From positions 1,478,006 to 1,542,005 of the forward strand of contig NZ_JACIJO010000002.1 of assembly GCF_014206875.1 (NCBI RefSeq): a stretch of DNA of 64,000 bases, given 5' to 3'. A program made the translations under genes and the position numbers. Positions 54,454-63,478 of this stretch are shown piece after piece (the stretch's first letter is position 1; every line of letters begins with the position of its first letter). Origin of the DNA: Algoriphagus iocasae (lineage in GTDB: Bacteria; Bacteroidota; Bacteroidia; Cytophagales; Cyclobacteriaceae). The notes beneath the pieces were generated by a model. It worked only from the letters and a program-made list of their open reading frames with translations. It did not search any database and was not told the origin of the DNA.

Positions 54454-56869
54454 ACTTTTCAATTTTGTAGCTGAATCTCCCAACACCAATTTTTCCTTGA
54501 GTGCTGAGTCCCTCAATCTGGCCAAAAACTTCAGTTTCTATGTCATGGTTATAGAATGACACCGATGCTCTTCCCAAGGAATCAGTTTGGATAAATGGCT
54601 CCCAAAAAATTGTGGCTCGTCGATCCGGTTTTGGATTGTTTATGTTTTGAACCGGATATTTAGGAGAGTAAAATTCCTTCTGAACTTGATACCCTTTTAA
54701 GACCAGGGTTTCTGCTTCTTGCTTAATGGAGCTTTTTCCGTTGATACTTTTTCTTGTGTAAAACCCTATAGCTCCGTTAGCTCCTCTTGATCCAAAGACA
54801 GCAGTGTCTGGACCTTTCCATACGGTATAACTTTCGATATCTTGGACTGGGATGGTAATCAAACTTTTAATATCAATGGGAATGTCATCGATCATAATCA
54901 AAGGATCTGTTCCATTCTTGATAGAACCATATCCTTGAATCAATACTTTCCAATCTGAGCCATTTCCCGAAACTTGCACACCTGAAACACGTCCCCGAAC
55001 CAGTTCCAGAGGATGCTGTTGATTTTCAAGACCTGGATTTCCGGCTACTTGCACTTTTACCGAACCCTCTCCATAGATTTTTGGACCTGTGTATTCTGGT
55101 TCAATTTTCTTGCCTTTGACCTCCACTCCATCTAATAGGTACTCAGAGTTATCTAAATCAAAGGCCTTATTGCTGTTTTTACGAAGCTCTGATTCACTTA
55201 GGAAAGATTTGGGCAAAGCAGCTTTTTTTGAATTGAATAAAGGCTGATTATTCGGGATTTTCGGAAAAAGATAGCTGGTGTCAAGAAGAATTAAGCCTGC
55301 TTTCCCATTTTCAGCTTTTCCTTGCAATACCAGTTTTGTGGTGTCAAAAAAGACTAGATCAGTGAGTTCAAAGCTGCCCTTTTCTGTAGTTTGAGCGGTT
55401 TTAGAATCTGGAAAAGGGAATAATGAAAGATAGGAAACAGAACCTGCAGCCAAAGGATTTTGGTTTTTGTCCACCAGTTTCCCCTTTACTGTTATCCCTT
55501 TTTCAATTGGATATTCAGGCTTGGCAATATTTCCTTCTAGAGCTTCCGAGATAGTAAACTTTCTCCATCCCTGCGTCATCATCAATAAATCCAAAGCTTC
55601 TTCACGATCCTGATTTTCTGGATTGAAATAATAACCCGGGGATTCTAGATGCCCTTTAAGTTCAGAAGACATCAAAAGATAAGATTGAATCGTTTCACCG
55701 TTTTCATCCAAATAAATCTGTCCACCATCGACAACATTTAAGGAAAAGTTGGCGATCACAGGATTGCCATTTTGATCTTTAGCTTCTATATCGAGATGTA
55801 CCGAATCTCTAGGAGCATAGGACATTTTATCAGGGTTGACAGAAATCTGAATTTGATCTTGATAATCGATGAAAACCAGCCGCTCAGACAATGGATTGCC
55901 CTCTTCATCCATCACAGTGATTTGGGTGATTCCAGAAGGAAATTCCTTTTTAGGGATTTTGGAAAATGAAATCTTATTTGATAAATCAATTCGGCTTGTT
56001 GCTCCGACCAAACCTCTTGTTTGAGCTAGCAACAAAACTTGTTTCAGTTCTGAGTTTTTGCTGGATTGTATTTTGATGAGTAGGTCGTTTGACTTAGGTG
56101 AATTGGTCACTGATAAGAGTATTCCTGATGCTAAGGAATTTGGCAATTGGATAGTTTGTCCAGTTTCTTTTACTCTTGCCTGATAGTTTTTTCCTTTCTC
56201 AGGGATGAAAGCGAAAACCCCCATCCCTAGATGATTGCTTTTAAACTCCCTTATTATATTTCCATTTTCCAGAATTTCACCTGTAACATTTCGGCTCCAT
56301 CCATCCCTACCTATTGCTTTGAAAGCCAATTTATTCATCAAACCCTCAATAAGATTTCCTCCCTCTGGGAAAAACTGGAGGTCTATAACGTCTTTTGGAA
56401 ATTCATTTTCTCCTTTCTCTTCTATTCCGCTCACAATTGTGATTTGTTTATGGAAAAAGTATTCCTCTTCCGAATTCCTCATCCAGTTGGTATAAGCTCT
56501 CAATAGATAGCTTCCCGGTGGAATTGAATCAGGTAAAGTCAAATATCCTGATGCAAATCCATCAGGAGAAAAAATTTTATGATGTTTAATGATTTGCCGG
56601 CCTGTATCGATCAACTCTATATAAATAGTATTGCTGAGTGTGGAGGTTTGATGAAATGGACCTGCGGTCAAATAGGTTTTGAACCAAATCGTTTCGCCTA
56701 AAGCATAAAAATCCCTGTCTGTATGAACATAAGCTTTCTCTTGGGGTCTTTCAGAAAGATATTTCTCAAAAGAAGAAATGATTCTATCCAGCGGATCATT
56801 TACTGGAATGTATGAAGACAAAAAAATAAATAAAACTAAAACAGAAACTGTGTAATGATACTTTGTCAA
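54452..56869 (-). CDS. Exported MG2-like/TonB-plug domain protein without a barrel
   Basis: 805 residues, with a hydrophobic N-terminus (VSVLVLFIFLSSYIPV) for export. Early sequence AYVHTDRDFYALGETIWFKTYL and PPGSYLLRAYTNWM resembles the MG2-type domain of Bacteroidota surface proteins. A TonB-receptor plug-like domain (about 608-708: PLELVRGRVSGVQV, DPLIMIDDIPID, VFGSRGANGAIGFYTRK) follows. The C-terminal 97 residues form one more beta domain, not a 22-strand barrel. I do not know its function; a role at the outer membrane with a TonB or secretion machine is inference. Confidence 0.75.
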   Translation of the reverse strand: MTKYHYTVSVLVLFIFLSSYIPVNDPLDRIISSFEKYLSERPQEKAYVHTDRDFYALGETIWFKTYLTAGPFHQTSTLSNTIYIELIDTGRQIIKHHKIFSPDGFASGYLTLPDSIPPGSYLLRAYTNWMRNSEEEYFFHKQITIVSGIEEKGENEFPKDVIDLQFFPEGGNLIEGLMNKLAFKAIGRDGWSRNVTGEILENGNIIREFKSNHLGMGVFAFIPEKGKNYQARVKETGQTIQLPNSLASGILLSVTNSPKSNDLLIKIQSSKNSELKQVLLLAQTRGLVGATSRIDLSNKISFSKIPKKEFPSGITQITVMDEEGNPLSERLVFIDYQDQIQISVNPDKMSYAPRDSVHLDIEAKDQNGNPVIANFSLNVVDGGQIYLDENGETIQSYLLMSSELKGHLESPGYYFNPENQDREEALDLLMMTQGWRKFTISEALEGNIAKPEYPIEKGITVKGKLVDKNQNPLAAGSVSYLSLFPFPDSKTAQTTEKGSFELTDLVFFDTTKLVLQGKAENGKAGLILLDTSYLFPKIPNNQPLFNSKKAALPKSFLSESELRKNSNKAFDLDNSEYLLDGVEVKGKKIEPEYTGPKIYGEGSVKVQVAGNPGLENQQHPLELVRGRVSGVQVSGNGSDWKVLIQGYGSIKNGTDPLIMIDDIPIDIKSLITIPVQDIESYTVWKGPDTAVFGSRGANGAIGFYTRKSINGKSSIKQEAETLVLKGYQVQKEFYSPKYPVQNINNPKPDRRATIFWEPFIQTDSLGRASVSFYNHDIETEVFGQIEGLSTQGKIGVGRFSYKIEK

Positions 56870-57045
56870 TCTGAAGGTTTTTAAAAAGCGAGGATAGTTA
56901 AATCAATTAAACTAAAAATTTGATTTTAGGTTAGTTTTTCGGTTGAACAAGTCAAAATTATTTTTTGGTTTAACCATTTAGCCAGCAGTTGAATTTCAGT
57001 ATTAATAAGGAACAAACTCCTCTTTCCCCCTAAACCTGGATGGTT

Positions 57046-57339
57046 TTATATTATCATAAGTATTAAAAGCACCACATTTATCGCAATCCTGAAAATAAAG
57101 GCAATGTTATTCTTAACTGGATTTTCAATATTTTCTTTGTGCTTGATACTCTGAAAGAAATAATAGGATGAGGCTATAATTGTCAAGCAGACGACGAGAA
57201 TCAATGGAATAGTCAGAAAGTTTAACTCCTCAATTCTGCTTGCAAACGCATTGATAATAAATGAGATCATGGTCACAATGCTCCCGATGGAATGAGCCTT
57301 GTGGATTTGAGATAAAAGATGGGCGTCTGTATCTTTCAA
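57046..57339 (-). CDS. Small membrane protein, function unknown
   Basis: 97 residues with three hydrophobic stretches (about 18-35, 41-62 and 79-97). The start is a TTG at 57339; no ATG lies near, apart from Met24 inside the first helix. It resembles nothing I can name. It sits alone between the plug-domain protein and adenine deaminase on the same strand, about 180 nt from the first and 81 nt from the second. It could be mis-started. Confidence 0.5.
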   Translation of the reverse strand: MKDTDAHLLSQIHKAHSIGSIVTMISFIINAFASRIEELNFLTIPLILVVCLTIIASSYYFFQSIKHKENIENPVKNNIAFIFRIAINVVLLILMII

Positions 57340-57420
57340 AATAGGACAAATAATTTTTTAGCAGAAAAGAAGAAAGAAAGTTTCAGAATGAACTATAAGC
57401 TAAGTTTTGGGCTTCATCGG

Positions 57421-59067
57421 TCACCCAGCATCGGGCATCGGACTTTCTAAAAACACCTCCTCAAACTCAAACTTCTGCCCATTAAACAAGCCTTTGTCAC
57501 TTAGCTTCAAATCAGGAATCACCAGCAAGGCCATAAAGCTCAGCGTCATAAATGGCGAGTTCAGTGTAGCTCCCATATCTTTTGCTAGTTTGTCTATTCG
57601 AGTGTAGGCTTTAGCGACTTCATATCCATCCGAAGCAGACATAATTCCGCCGACTGGAAGTGGGAGAATTTCTTCCTGGTCTCCGGAAACCGCAGAAACT
57701 CCACCTTTGGCTTCAATGATTAAATTGACAGCTTTGCAGATGGATTTATCATCGATCCCCACAGCAATAATATTATGAGAGTCATGTCCGACAGAGGAAG
57801 CAATTGCGCCAGTTTTCAATCCAAAGTTTTTGATAAACGCCACCGCCGGAGCAGCATCTTCGTAGCGATTGACTACAGTGATTTTTAGGATGTCTTCGGT
57901 TGGATTTGATTCGGCAAAGCCGTTTTTGATCAAAATTTCTCCTGAGATTTCCGGGGTGATCAATTGACCATCCAATGCTTCGATGACTCTGACTTTATTT
58001 CCATGGGCTTTGATTTGAAAGTCTTCGGGCTTTTTGAGCGAAGTATGGAAATTATTGATAATCTCATTTTTGATCGGTTTGATCAGTGTTTCTCCATTTT
58101 CTGCAACTTTTGCTCCATTGATAAAAGTGCTGATGACTTGGAAGTCTTTCAGGTCTTTCACTAAAATAAAATCTGCAGGATCCCCTTCTCTAAGTTGCCC
58201 AATATTCATCGCATAGTGAGCGATAGGATTCAGGCAAGCAGCTTGAAGTACCTTGAATAAATCTTTGCCTTTTGCGACAGCTCTGGCAGCTAGTTCATTG
58301 ATATGGGAAATGGCGAGATTATCCGGGTGCTTATCATCTGAGCAAAACATAATTTGATCCGGAAATTCATCGATCAGATCAATCAGGGCTTCAAAGTTTT
58401 TTGCAGCGGAACCTTCACGAATCGCGATTTTCATCCCCAGTTTGATTTTGCCCAGTGCCTCTTCATAGGTAAAGCATTCATGATCGGTGCTAGGCCCTGC
58501 TGAGAAGTATTTCTCTGCCAATTCGCCTTTGAGTCCAGGAGCATGACCATCGATGGGTTTTCCGTATTTCTTCGAGATCCGAATTTTCTCCATCACCAGC
58601 TCATCCCGATTCACCGTTCCGGGCCAATTCATCATTTCCGCCAAATAGTGGATCTCAGGTCTGGACATCAGGTTTTCTATATCAGCTGCATCGATTTCTC
58701 CACCTGCAGTTTCAAAAGGAGTTGCAGGGACACATGAGGGAGCACCAAAGTAGAATTTAAAAGGGACCTGTTTTCCATTTTCAATCATATAATCCACCCC
58801 TTTCATGCCGCAGACGTTGGCGATTTCATGTGGATCGGAAACTGTGGCAACAGTCCCATGACAGACCGCCAACCTTGCAAATTCCGAAGGAACCAGCATG
58901 GAACTCTCCACATGCACATGAGCATCTATAAATCCAGGCATTAGGAATGGTAGGTTTTCATCCGAATCGATGCGATTAATTGCTTGGATTTTTCCATCAG
59001 TAATTTCAATCGAGACGGGATAAATAGACTTTTGGAGAATGTCAACCAGTTGTCCTTTGAGAATCAT
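57421..59067 (-). CDS. ade: Adenine deaminase
   Basis: Deaminates adenine to hypoxanthine in purine salvage, feeding the hpt enzyme encoded elsewhere in this window. The amidohydrolase metal motif is [10 protein letters not shown], then [20 protein letters not shown] and [10 protein letters not shown]. The C-terminal [12 protein letters not shown] and GGVSAV are typical of the bacterial Ade family. Length is 548. It is divergent from cmk with a 130-nt gap. Confidence 0.94.
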   Translation of the reverse strand: MILKGQLVDILQKSIYPVSIEITDGKIQAINRIDSDENLPFLMPGFIDAHVHVESSMLVPSEFARLAVCHGTVATVSDPHEIANVCGMKGVDYMIENGKQVPFKFYFGAPSCVPATPFETAGGEIDAADIENLMSRPEIHYLAEMMNWPGTVNRDELVMEKIRISKKYGKPIDGHAPGLKGELAEKYFSAGPSTDHECFTYEEALGKIKLGMKIAIREGSAAKNFEALIDLIDEFPDQIMFCSDDKHPDNLAISHINELAARAVAKGKDLFKVLQAACLNPIAHYAMNIGQLREGDPADFILVKDLKDFQVISTFINGAKVAENGETLIKPIKNEIINNFHTSLKKPEDFQIKAHGNKVRVIEALDGQLITPEISGEILIKNGFAESNPTEDILKITVVNRYEDAAPAVAFIKNFGLKTGAIASSVGHDSHNIIAVGIDDKSICKAVNLIIEAKGGVSAVSGDQEEILPLPVGGIMSASDGYEVAKAYTRIDKLAKDMGATLNSPFMTLSFMALLVIPDLKLSDKGLFNGQKFEFEEVFLESPMPDAG

Positions 59068-59151
59068 GGAGAAACAATTAAAAATTTTGCAAAGCGCCCG
59101 TGAATTGATCAGGTCTTTCTGCTGTTGGGAATAGGTTTAGATTAAAACTAC

Positions 59152-59159
59152 TATATTTG
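59152..59159 (+). promoter_or_regulatory. -7 box of the cmk-ispH promoter
   Basis: TATATTTG, exact consensus. A TTG lies 24 nt upstream (59125-59127), slightly longer spacing than usual. The leader to ATG 59198 would be about 30 nt. Confidence 0.5.
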
Positions 59160-59197
59160 TGGCTGAAATAAAAAGCGGATTAAAGCAGGTTTTTTCG

Positions 59198-59902
59198 ATG
59201 GGTAAAATCGTCATTGCAATTGATGGATATTCAGGATGTGGAAAGAGTTCAACCGCCAAGGCAGTTGCAAAAGAATTGGGCTACACCTATATCGACACTG
59301 GGGCAATGTACAGAGCTGCTACCCTTCATTTTTTGAACAATTTTGTCACGCTTTCTAATCCACATGAGGTAGAAAAAGCCCTCAAATCACTAGATATCAG
59401 CTTTCATTTTAACCCGGAAACAGAAAAGCAAGAGACTTTTCTCAATGGGTTGAATGTGGAAAATGAAATCCGAAAGATGAAAATCTCGTCTAAAGTAAGT
59501 GAAGTTGCTGCAATCAAGGAAGTTCGAAAAGAACTGGTTGCGCAGCAAAAGGGGTTTGGTAAGAAGAAAGGAGTGGTCATGGACGGACGAGATGTCGGTT
59601 CTGTAGTATTCCCGGATGCCGAATTAAAAGTGTTTATGACTGCTAATCTCCACACCCGCGCTGAAAGACGTCAGCAGGAGCTCCTTGAAAAAGGAGAAAT
59701 GGTTGATTTGGAGGAAATAAAAAATAACCTGGGGGAAAGAGATCGGATAGATTCTTCCCGCGAAGTTGGCCCATTGATCAAAGTATCTGATGCCATAGAA
59801 ATTGACACGAGTTATATTGATTTTGAAGATCAGGTAGCTCAAATCGTCGATCAGGCAAAGAAAATCATCGAAAAAGAGAAAAGCTATGCAGGTAACCATT
59901 GA
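59198..59902 (+). CDS. cmk: Cytidylate kinase
   Basis: Phosphorylates CMP and dCMP. From ATG 59198 (234 residues) the P-loop GYSGCGKSS is at about 10-18, followed by YIDTGAMYRA and MDGRDVGSVVFPDAELKVFM, both family signatures. The GTG 39 nt upstream sits just behind the -7 box and is unlikely to be the start. The 3' end overlaps ispH by 17 nt. Confidence 0.94.
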   Translation: MGKIVIAIDGYSGCGKSSTAKAVAKELGYTYIDTGAMYRAATLHFLNNFVTLSNPHEVEKALKSLDISFHFNPETEKQETFLNGLNVENEIRKMKISSKVSEVAAIKEVRKELVAQQKGFGKKKGVVMDGRDVGSVVFPDAELKVFMTANLHTRAERRQQELLEKGEMVDLEEIKNNLGERDRIDSSREVGPLIKVSDAIEIDTSYIDFEDQVAQIVDQAKKIIEKEKSYAGNH

Positions 59903-60782
59903 TAAAAATTCAGGTTATTGCTTCGGAGTGGAGTTTGCCATCAAGATGGCAGAAGATGAGATGGAACAAAGCGATCAGCTTTATTGCCTTGGAGATATCG
60001 TCCATAATGATATGGAGGTAAAGCGCTTACGCGAAAAAGGCTTAGTGGTGATTGATCGTGAAGAATTGCAGGAATTAAGCAATTGCAAAGTGTTGATTCG
60101 TGCTCACGGAGAACCGCCGGAGACGTATAAAACTGCGATTGAAAACAATATCGAATTAATAGATGCTTCTTGTCCAGTTGTTTTAAAATTACAACATAGA
60201 GTAAAGACTGCCTTTGACCGCATGGAGCGTGAGAATGGTCAGATCGTCATTTATGGTAAGAAAGGACATGCGGAAGTGATCGGTTTGACTGGTCAGACTT
60301 TGGAGAAGGCTGTGGTGGTGATGGAAGAAAGTGATCTGGAAAAAATAGATTACACTCGTCCTGTAACTCTCTTTAGCCAGACCACAAAAAGCACCAAAGG
60401 ATTTTACGATCTGTCTCAAAAAATCGAAGAAAGAATCAAAAATGCCAATTCCGAAATGGAAGAGGTGCCATTTAATGCAAATGATTCTATTTGTCGCCAA
60501 GTTTCCAATCGCGAACCGCAACTTCAGCGCTTTGCCCATGAAAACGATGTGATTCTTTTCGTTTCCGGAAAGAAAAGCTCCAATGGAAAAGCACTATACC
60601 AGGTTTGTCTCAATGAGAATAAGAGAAGTTATTTCATTGAAAATGAGACAGAAATGAATTCAGAATGGTTTAAACCTGAAGATAAAGTTGGTGTTTGTGG
60701 AGCGACATCTACGCCGATGTGGCTGATGGAACAAGTAAAATCTCATTTAGAATCAATGGAAGAAAGTGCTTTGCCGATCTGA
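59886..60782 (+). CDS. ispH: 4-hydroxy-3-methylbut-2-enyl diphosphate reductase
   Basis: Last enzyme of the MEP pathway; it makes isopentenyl and dimethylallyl diphosphates. The three [4Fe-4S] cysteines are Cys12 (GYCFGVEFA), Cys96 (DASCPVV) and Cys203 (DSICRQV). HGEPPE and GVCGATSTPMW are family landmarks. Length is 298. The host therefore uses the non-mevalonate route, which feeds the polyprenyl synthase at 5159. It overlaps cmk by 17 nt. Confidence 0.95.
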   Translation: MQVTIDKNSGYCFGVEFAIKMAEDEMEQSDQLYCLGDIVHNDMEVKRLREKGLVVIDREELQELSNCKVLIRAHGEPPETYKTAIENNIELIDASCPVVLKLQHRVKTAFDRMERENGQIVIYGKKGHAEVIGLTGQTLEKAVVVMEESDLEKIDYTRPVTLFSQTTKSTKGFYDLSQKIEERIKNANSEMEEVPFNANDSICRQVSNREPQLQRFAHENDVILFVSGKKSSNGKALYQVCLNENKRSYFIENETEMNSEWFKPEDKVGVCGATSTPMWLMEQVKSHLESMEESALPI

Positions 60783-60875
60783 TTTAAATATCACCTTCAG
60801 AAATAATTGGCAACCATTCTCTTAAAAAGTGAAACATAATATCCCAGATACTCCCTAAATAAAATTTGTATTTAT

Positions 60876-60883
60876 TAGATTTG
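60876..60883 (+). promoter_or_regulatory. -7 box of the nqr operon promoter
   Basis: TAGATTTG, exact match to TAnnTTTG, 36 nt before the nqrA start. No TTG at the right -33 spacing. Confidence 0.45.
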
Positions 60884-60919
60884 GGGCGTTTTTCAAAGGC
60901 TCATAGTTCAAAAACAGAT

Positions 60920-62272
60920 ATGTCTAAAATAGTGAAGCTTAAGAAGGGTTTTGACCTCAAACTGGTAGGAAAGGCTAATCAAGAGTTAGCTGATTTTGCT
61001 CCAGCTCAAACCTTCGCCATTAAGCCGACGGACTTTATTGGCTTGCAAAGGCCTAAAGTACTTGTCAACGAAGGAGATACCGTAAAGGCTGGTACTCCCA
61101 TCATGTTCGATAAAGCCATGGATCAGGTAATCTACACTTCACCGGTTTCCGGTCAGGTAGTAGAGGTCAAAAGAGGAGAGAAGAGAAAGCTTCTTGAAAT
61201 CAAGATCCAAGCGGACGCAACCATCACCCACGAAGATTTAGGAAAAGCCAATTTAGCCTCTCTTGACAGAGATGCTTTAGTTGCTAAAATTGCCGGTTCT
61301 GGCGTTTGGCCTTCCATCATCCAAAGACCATACGGGATTGTAGCAAATCCTGCTGACACTCCTAAGGCTATTTTCGTATCTGGTTTTGATACAAATCCTT
61401 TGGCAGCTGATTATGGTTTCACTCTGAAAGGTGATGAGAACTACTTCCAGGCTGGTATTGATGCTTTGGCAAAACTTACTACTGGTAAAGTTCATCTAAA
61501 CCTTGATGGTGCTAACCCAACTCCGGCTGTTTTTGCAAATGTAAAAAATGCAGAAATCAACAAATTTTCCGGTCCACACCCAGCAGGAAACGTAGGGATT
61601 CAAATCCATCATTTAGATCCTATTAATAAAGGAGAAATTGCATGGACTGTTAACCCTTATGGAGTTGTTCAGATCGGTAAATTGCTTTTGGAAGGTATTT
61701 ATGATGCCTCTAAAGTTGTAGCAGTGACGGGTTCTGAAGTAACCAAAGCTGCTTATGTGAAAACTTACACAGGAGCAAACGTTTCAACTTTCACAAAAGG
61801 AAATCTTAATTCAGGTCATGTCAGAGTGATTTCTGGAAATGTTCTTTCCGGAGAGAAAATCTCTTTGGATGGCTACATTGGATATTATCACAACCAGATT
61901 ACTGTTATCCCTGAGGGAGATTATGAGGAATTCTTGGGTTGGATCAAACCAACTACTTCCAAGTTGAGCTTTAGTAAGGCTTTGGGTATTTTCTCTTTCC
62001 TAAACAAAGGAGAGTTTAAAGTAGATACGAATACTCACGGTGAAGAAAGACCATTTGTGGTGACTGGAGTTTTTGAAAAAGTACTTCCAATGGATATCCT
62101 TCCTACTTATTTGTTTAAAGCGATCGTTTCTGAAGATTTTGACGAAATGGAAGAGCTTGGACTATATGAGATCATTGAAGAGGATGTGGCATTGTGTGAG
62201 TTTGTAGATCCTTCGAAGAACGATTTGCAGGAATTGGTAAGAAATGGGATTGAATTATTAATGTATAGTTAA
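60920..62272 (+). CDS. nqrA: Na+-translocating NADH:quinone reductase subunit A
   Basis: Peripheral quinone-associated subunit of the sodium-pumping NQR complex. From ATG 60920 (450 residues) it begins MSKIVKLKKGFDLKLVGKA, as in family members. FSGPHPAGNVGIQIHHLDP in the middle and the C-terminal LCEFVDPSKNDLQELVRNGIE are characteristic. The in-frame TTG upstream at 60866 precedes the promoter box and is excluded. It is first in an nqrABC... operon; nqrB follows after 3 nt. Confidence 0.95.
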   Translation: MSKIVKLKKGFDLKLVGKANQELADFAPAQTFAIKPTDFIGLQRPKVLVNEGDTVKAGTPIMFDKAMDQVIYTSPVSGQVVEVKRGEKRKLLEIKIQADATITHEDLGKANLASLDRDALVAKIAGSGVWPSIIQRPYGIVANPADTPKAIFVSGFDTNPLAADYGFTLKGDENYFQAGIDALAKLTTGKVHLNLDGANPTPAVFANVKNAEINKFSGPHPAGNVGIQIHHLDPINKGEIAWTVNPYGVVQIGKLLLEGIYDASKVVAVTGSEVTKAAYVKTYTGANVSTFTKGNLNSGHVRVISGNVLSGEKISLDGYIGYYHNQITVIPEGDYEEFLGWIKPTTSKLSFSKALGIFSFLNKGEFKVDTNTHGEERPFVVTGVFEKVLPMDILPTYLFKAIVSEDFDEMEELGLYEIIEEDVALCEFVDPSKNDLQELVRNGIELLMYS

Positions 62273-62275
62273 AAT

Positions 62276-63478
62276 ATGAAGGCATTACAAAACTTATTTG
62301 ATAAGCTAAAGCCGAATTTCGAAAAGGGTGGAAAGTGGGAGAAATTCTACACTCTTTATGAAGGACACCGGACGATTGCTTTTGCTCCTGATTTGACTAC
62401 AAAGGCAAAAGGTGCGCAGATTAAAGATGCTGTAGATTTAAAAAGAGTCATGATCACGGTAGTAATTGCCATGATCCCTGCTTTGATTTTCGGAATTTTG
62501 AACGTAGGATATCAGCACTTCCTAGCTGTAGGTGAAGAAGTGACTTGGGTGGACAGAGCACTTTTCGGTGCCATGGCCGTTCTTCCTACTTTAATTGTTT
62601 CTTATGCGGTAGGTCTATTGACAGAATTTACTTTCTGTGTGATCAGAAACCACCCAATTAGTGAAGGATACTTGGTATCAGGGATGTTGATCGCCCTAGT
62701 GATGCCTCCATTTATTCCATTATGGCAAGTGGCATTGGCTACAATCTTTGCCGTAGTAATCGGAAAAGAGGTTTTTGGCGGTACTGGTATGAACATCCTA
62801 AACGTAGCAATGACAGCAAGAGCATTCTTGTATTTTGCTTATCCTGCTCAGATTTCAGGTGATCAGGTTTGGACTTACCTAAGTGGTGAAACAGCTGTAG
62901 ATGGTTTCTCTGGAGCAACTGCTCTTTCTGTAGCTTACAATGCTGGAGTAGAAGGAACACAAACAGCTGTTGAAGCTCTAAATGCTCACAATGCTTCTAT
63001 CGGAGGTGATTTCAGCTTTATGAATTTATTCATGGGTTGGGTTCCTGGTTCTATCGGTGAAACTTCTACTTTGATGGCTTTGGTTGGAGCGATTATCTTG
63101 ATCGCAACAGGCGTAGCAAGCTGGAAAATCATAGTTTCTGGTTTTGCAGGAGCTTATGTGATGGGTACAGTATTGAATCTTTTGGCAGTGAATGAATACA
63201 TGGCTATTCCACCTCAATACCACTGGGTAATGGGAGGTATGGCTTTTGGATTGGTTTTCATGGCAACTGACCCGGTATCAGCGGCGCAGACAGAAACTGG
63301 AAAATGGATCTATGGTATGTTGATCGGTGTTTTGACTGTCATCATCCGAGTGACTAACCCAGCTTATCCAGAAGGGATCATGCTAGCAGTATTGTTAATG
63401 AACGTATTTGCTCCATTGATCGATTATTATGTAGTAAAAGCTAACAAAACAAGGAGGTTACAACGTGCAACAGTCTAA
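62276..63478 (+). CDS. nqrB: Na+-translocating NADH:quinone reductase subunit B
   Basis: An integral membrane subunit that carries covalent FMN and riboflavin. 400 residues, about ten helices. The FMN attachment motif SGAT has Thr215 (FSGATALSV) as the flavinylated residue. The GGTGMNILNVAMTARAFLYF and ATDPVSAAQTETGKW segments are family-specific. It overlaps nqrC by 14 nt. Confidence 0.95.
   Translation: MKALQNLFDKLKPNFEKGGKWEKFYTLYEGHRTIAFAPDLTTKAKGAQIKDAVDLKRVMITVVIAMIPALIFGILNVGYQHFLAVGEEVTWVDRALFGAMAVLPTLIVSYAVGLLTEFTFCVIRNHPISEGYLVSGMLIALVMPPFIPLWQVALATIFAVVIGKEVFGGTGMNILNVAMTARAFLYFAYPAQISGDQVWTYLSGETAVDGFSGATALSVAYNAGVEGTQTAVEALNAHNASIGGDFSFMNLFMGWVPGSIGETSTLMALVGAIILIATGVASWKIIVSGFAGAYVMGTVLNLLAVNEYMAIPPQYHWVMGGMAFGLVFMATDPVSAAQTETGKWIYGMLIGVLTVIIRVTNPAYPEGIMLAVLLMNVFAPLIDYYVVKANKTRRLQRATV
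63451..63457 (+). promoter_or_regulatory. Strong Shine-Dalgarno site for nqrC
   Basis: AAGGAGG, 7 nt before the GTG start of nqrC, inside the last codons of nqrB. Such a perfect site is unusual in this phylum and decides the start codon of nqrC. Confidence 0.65.
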
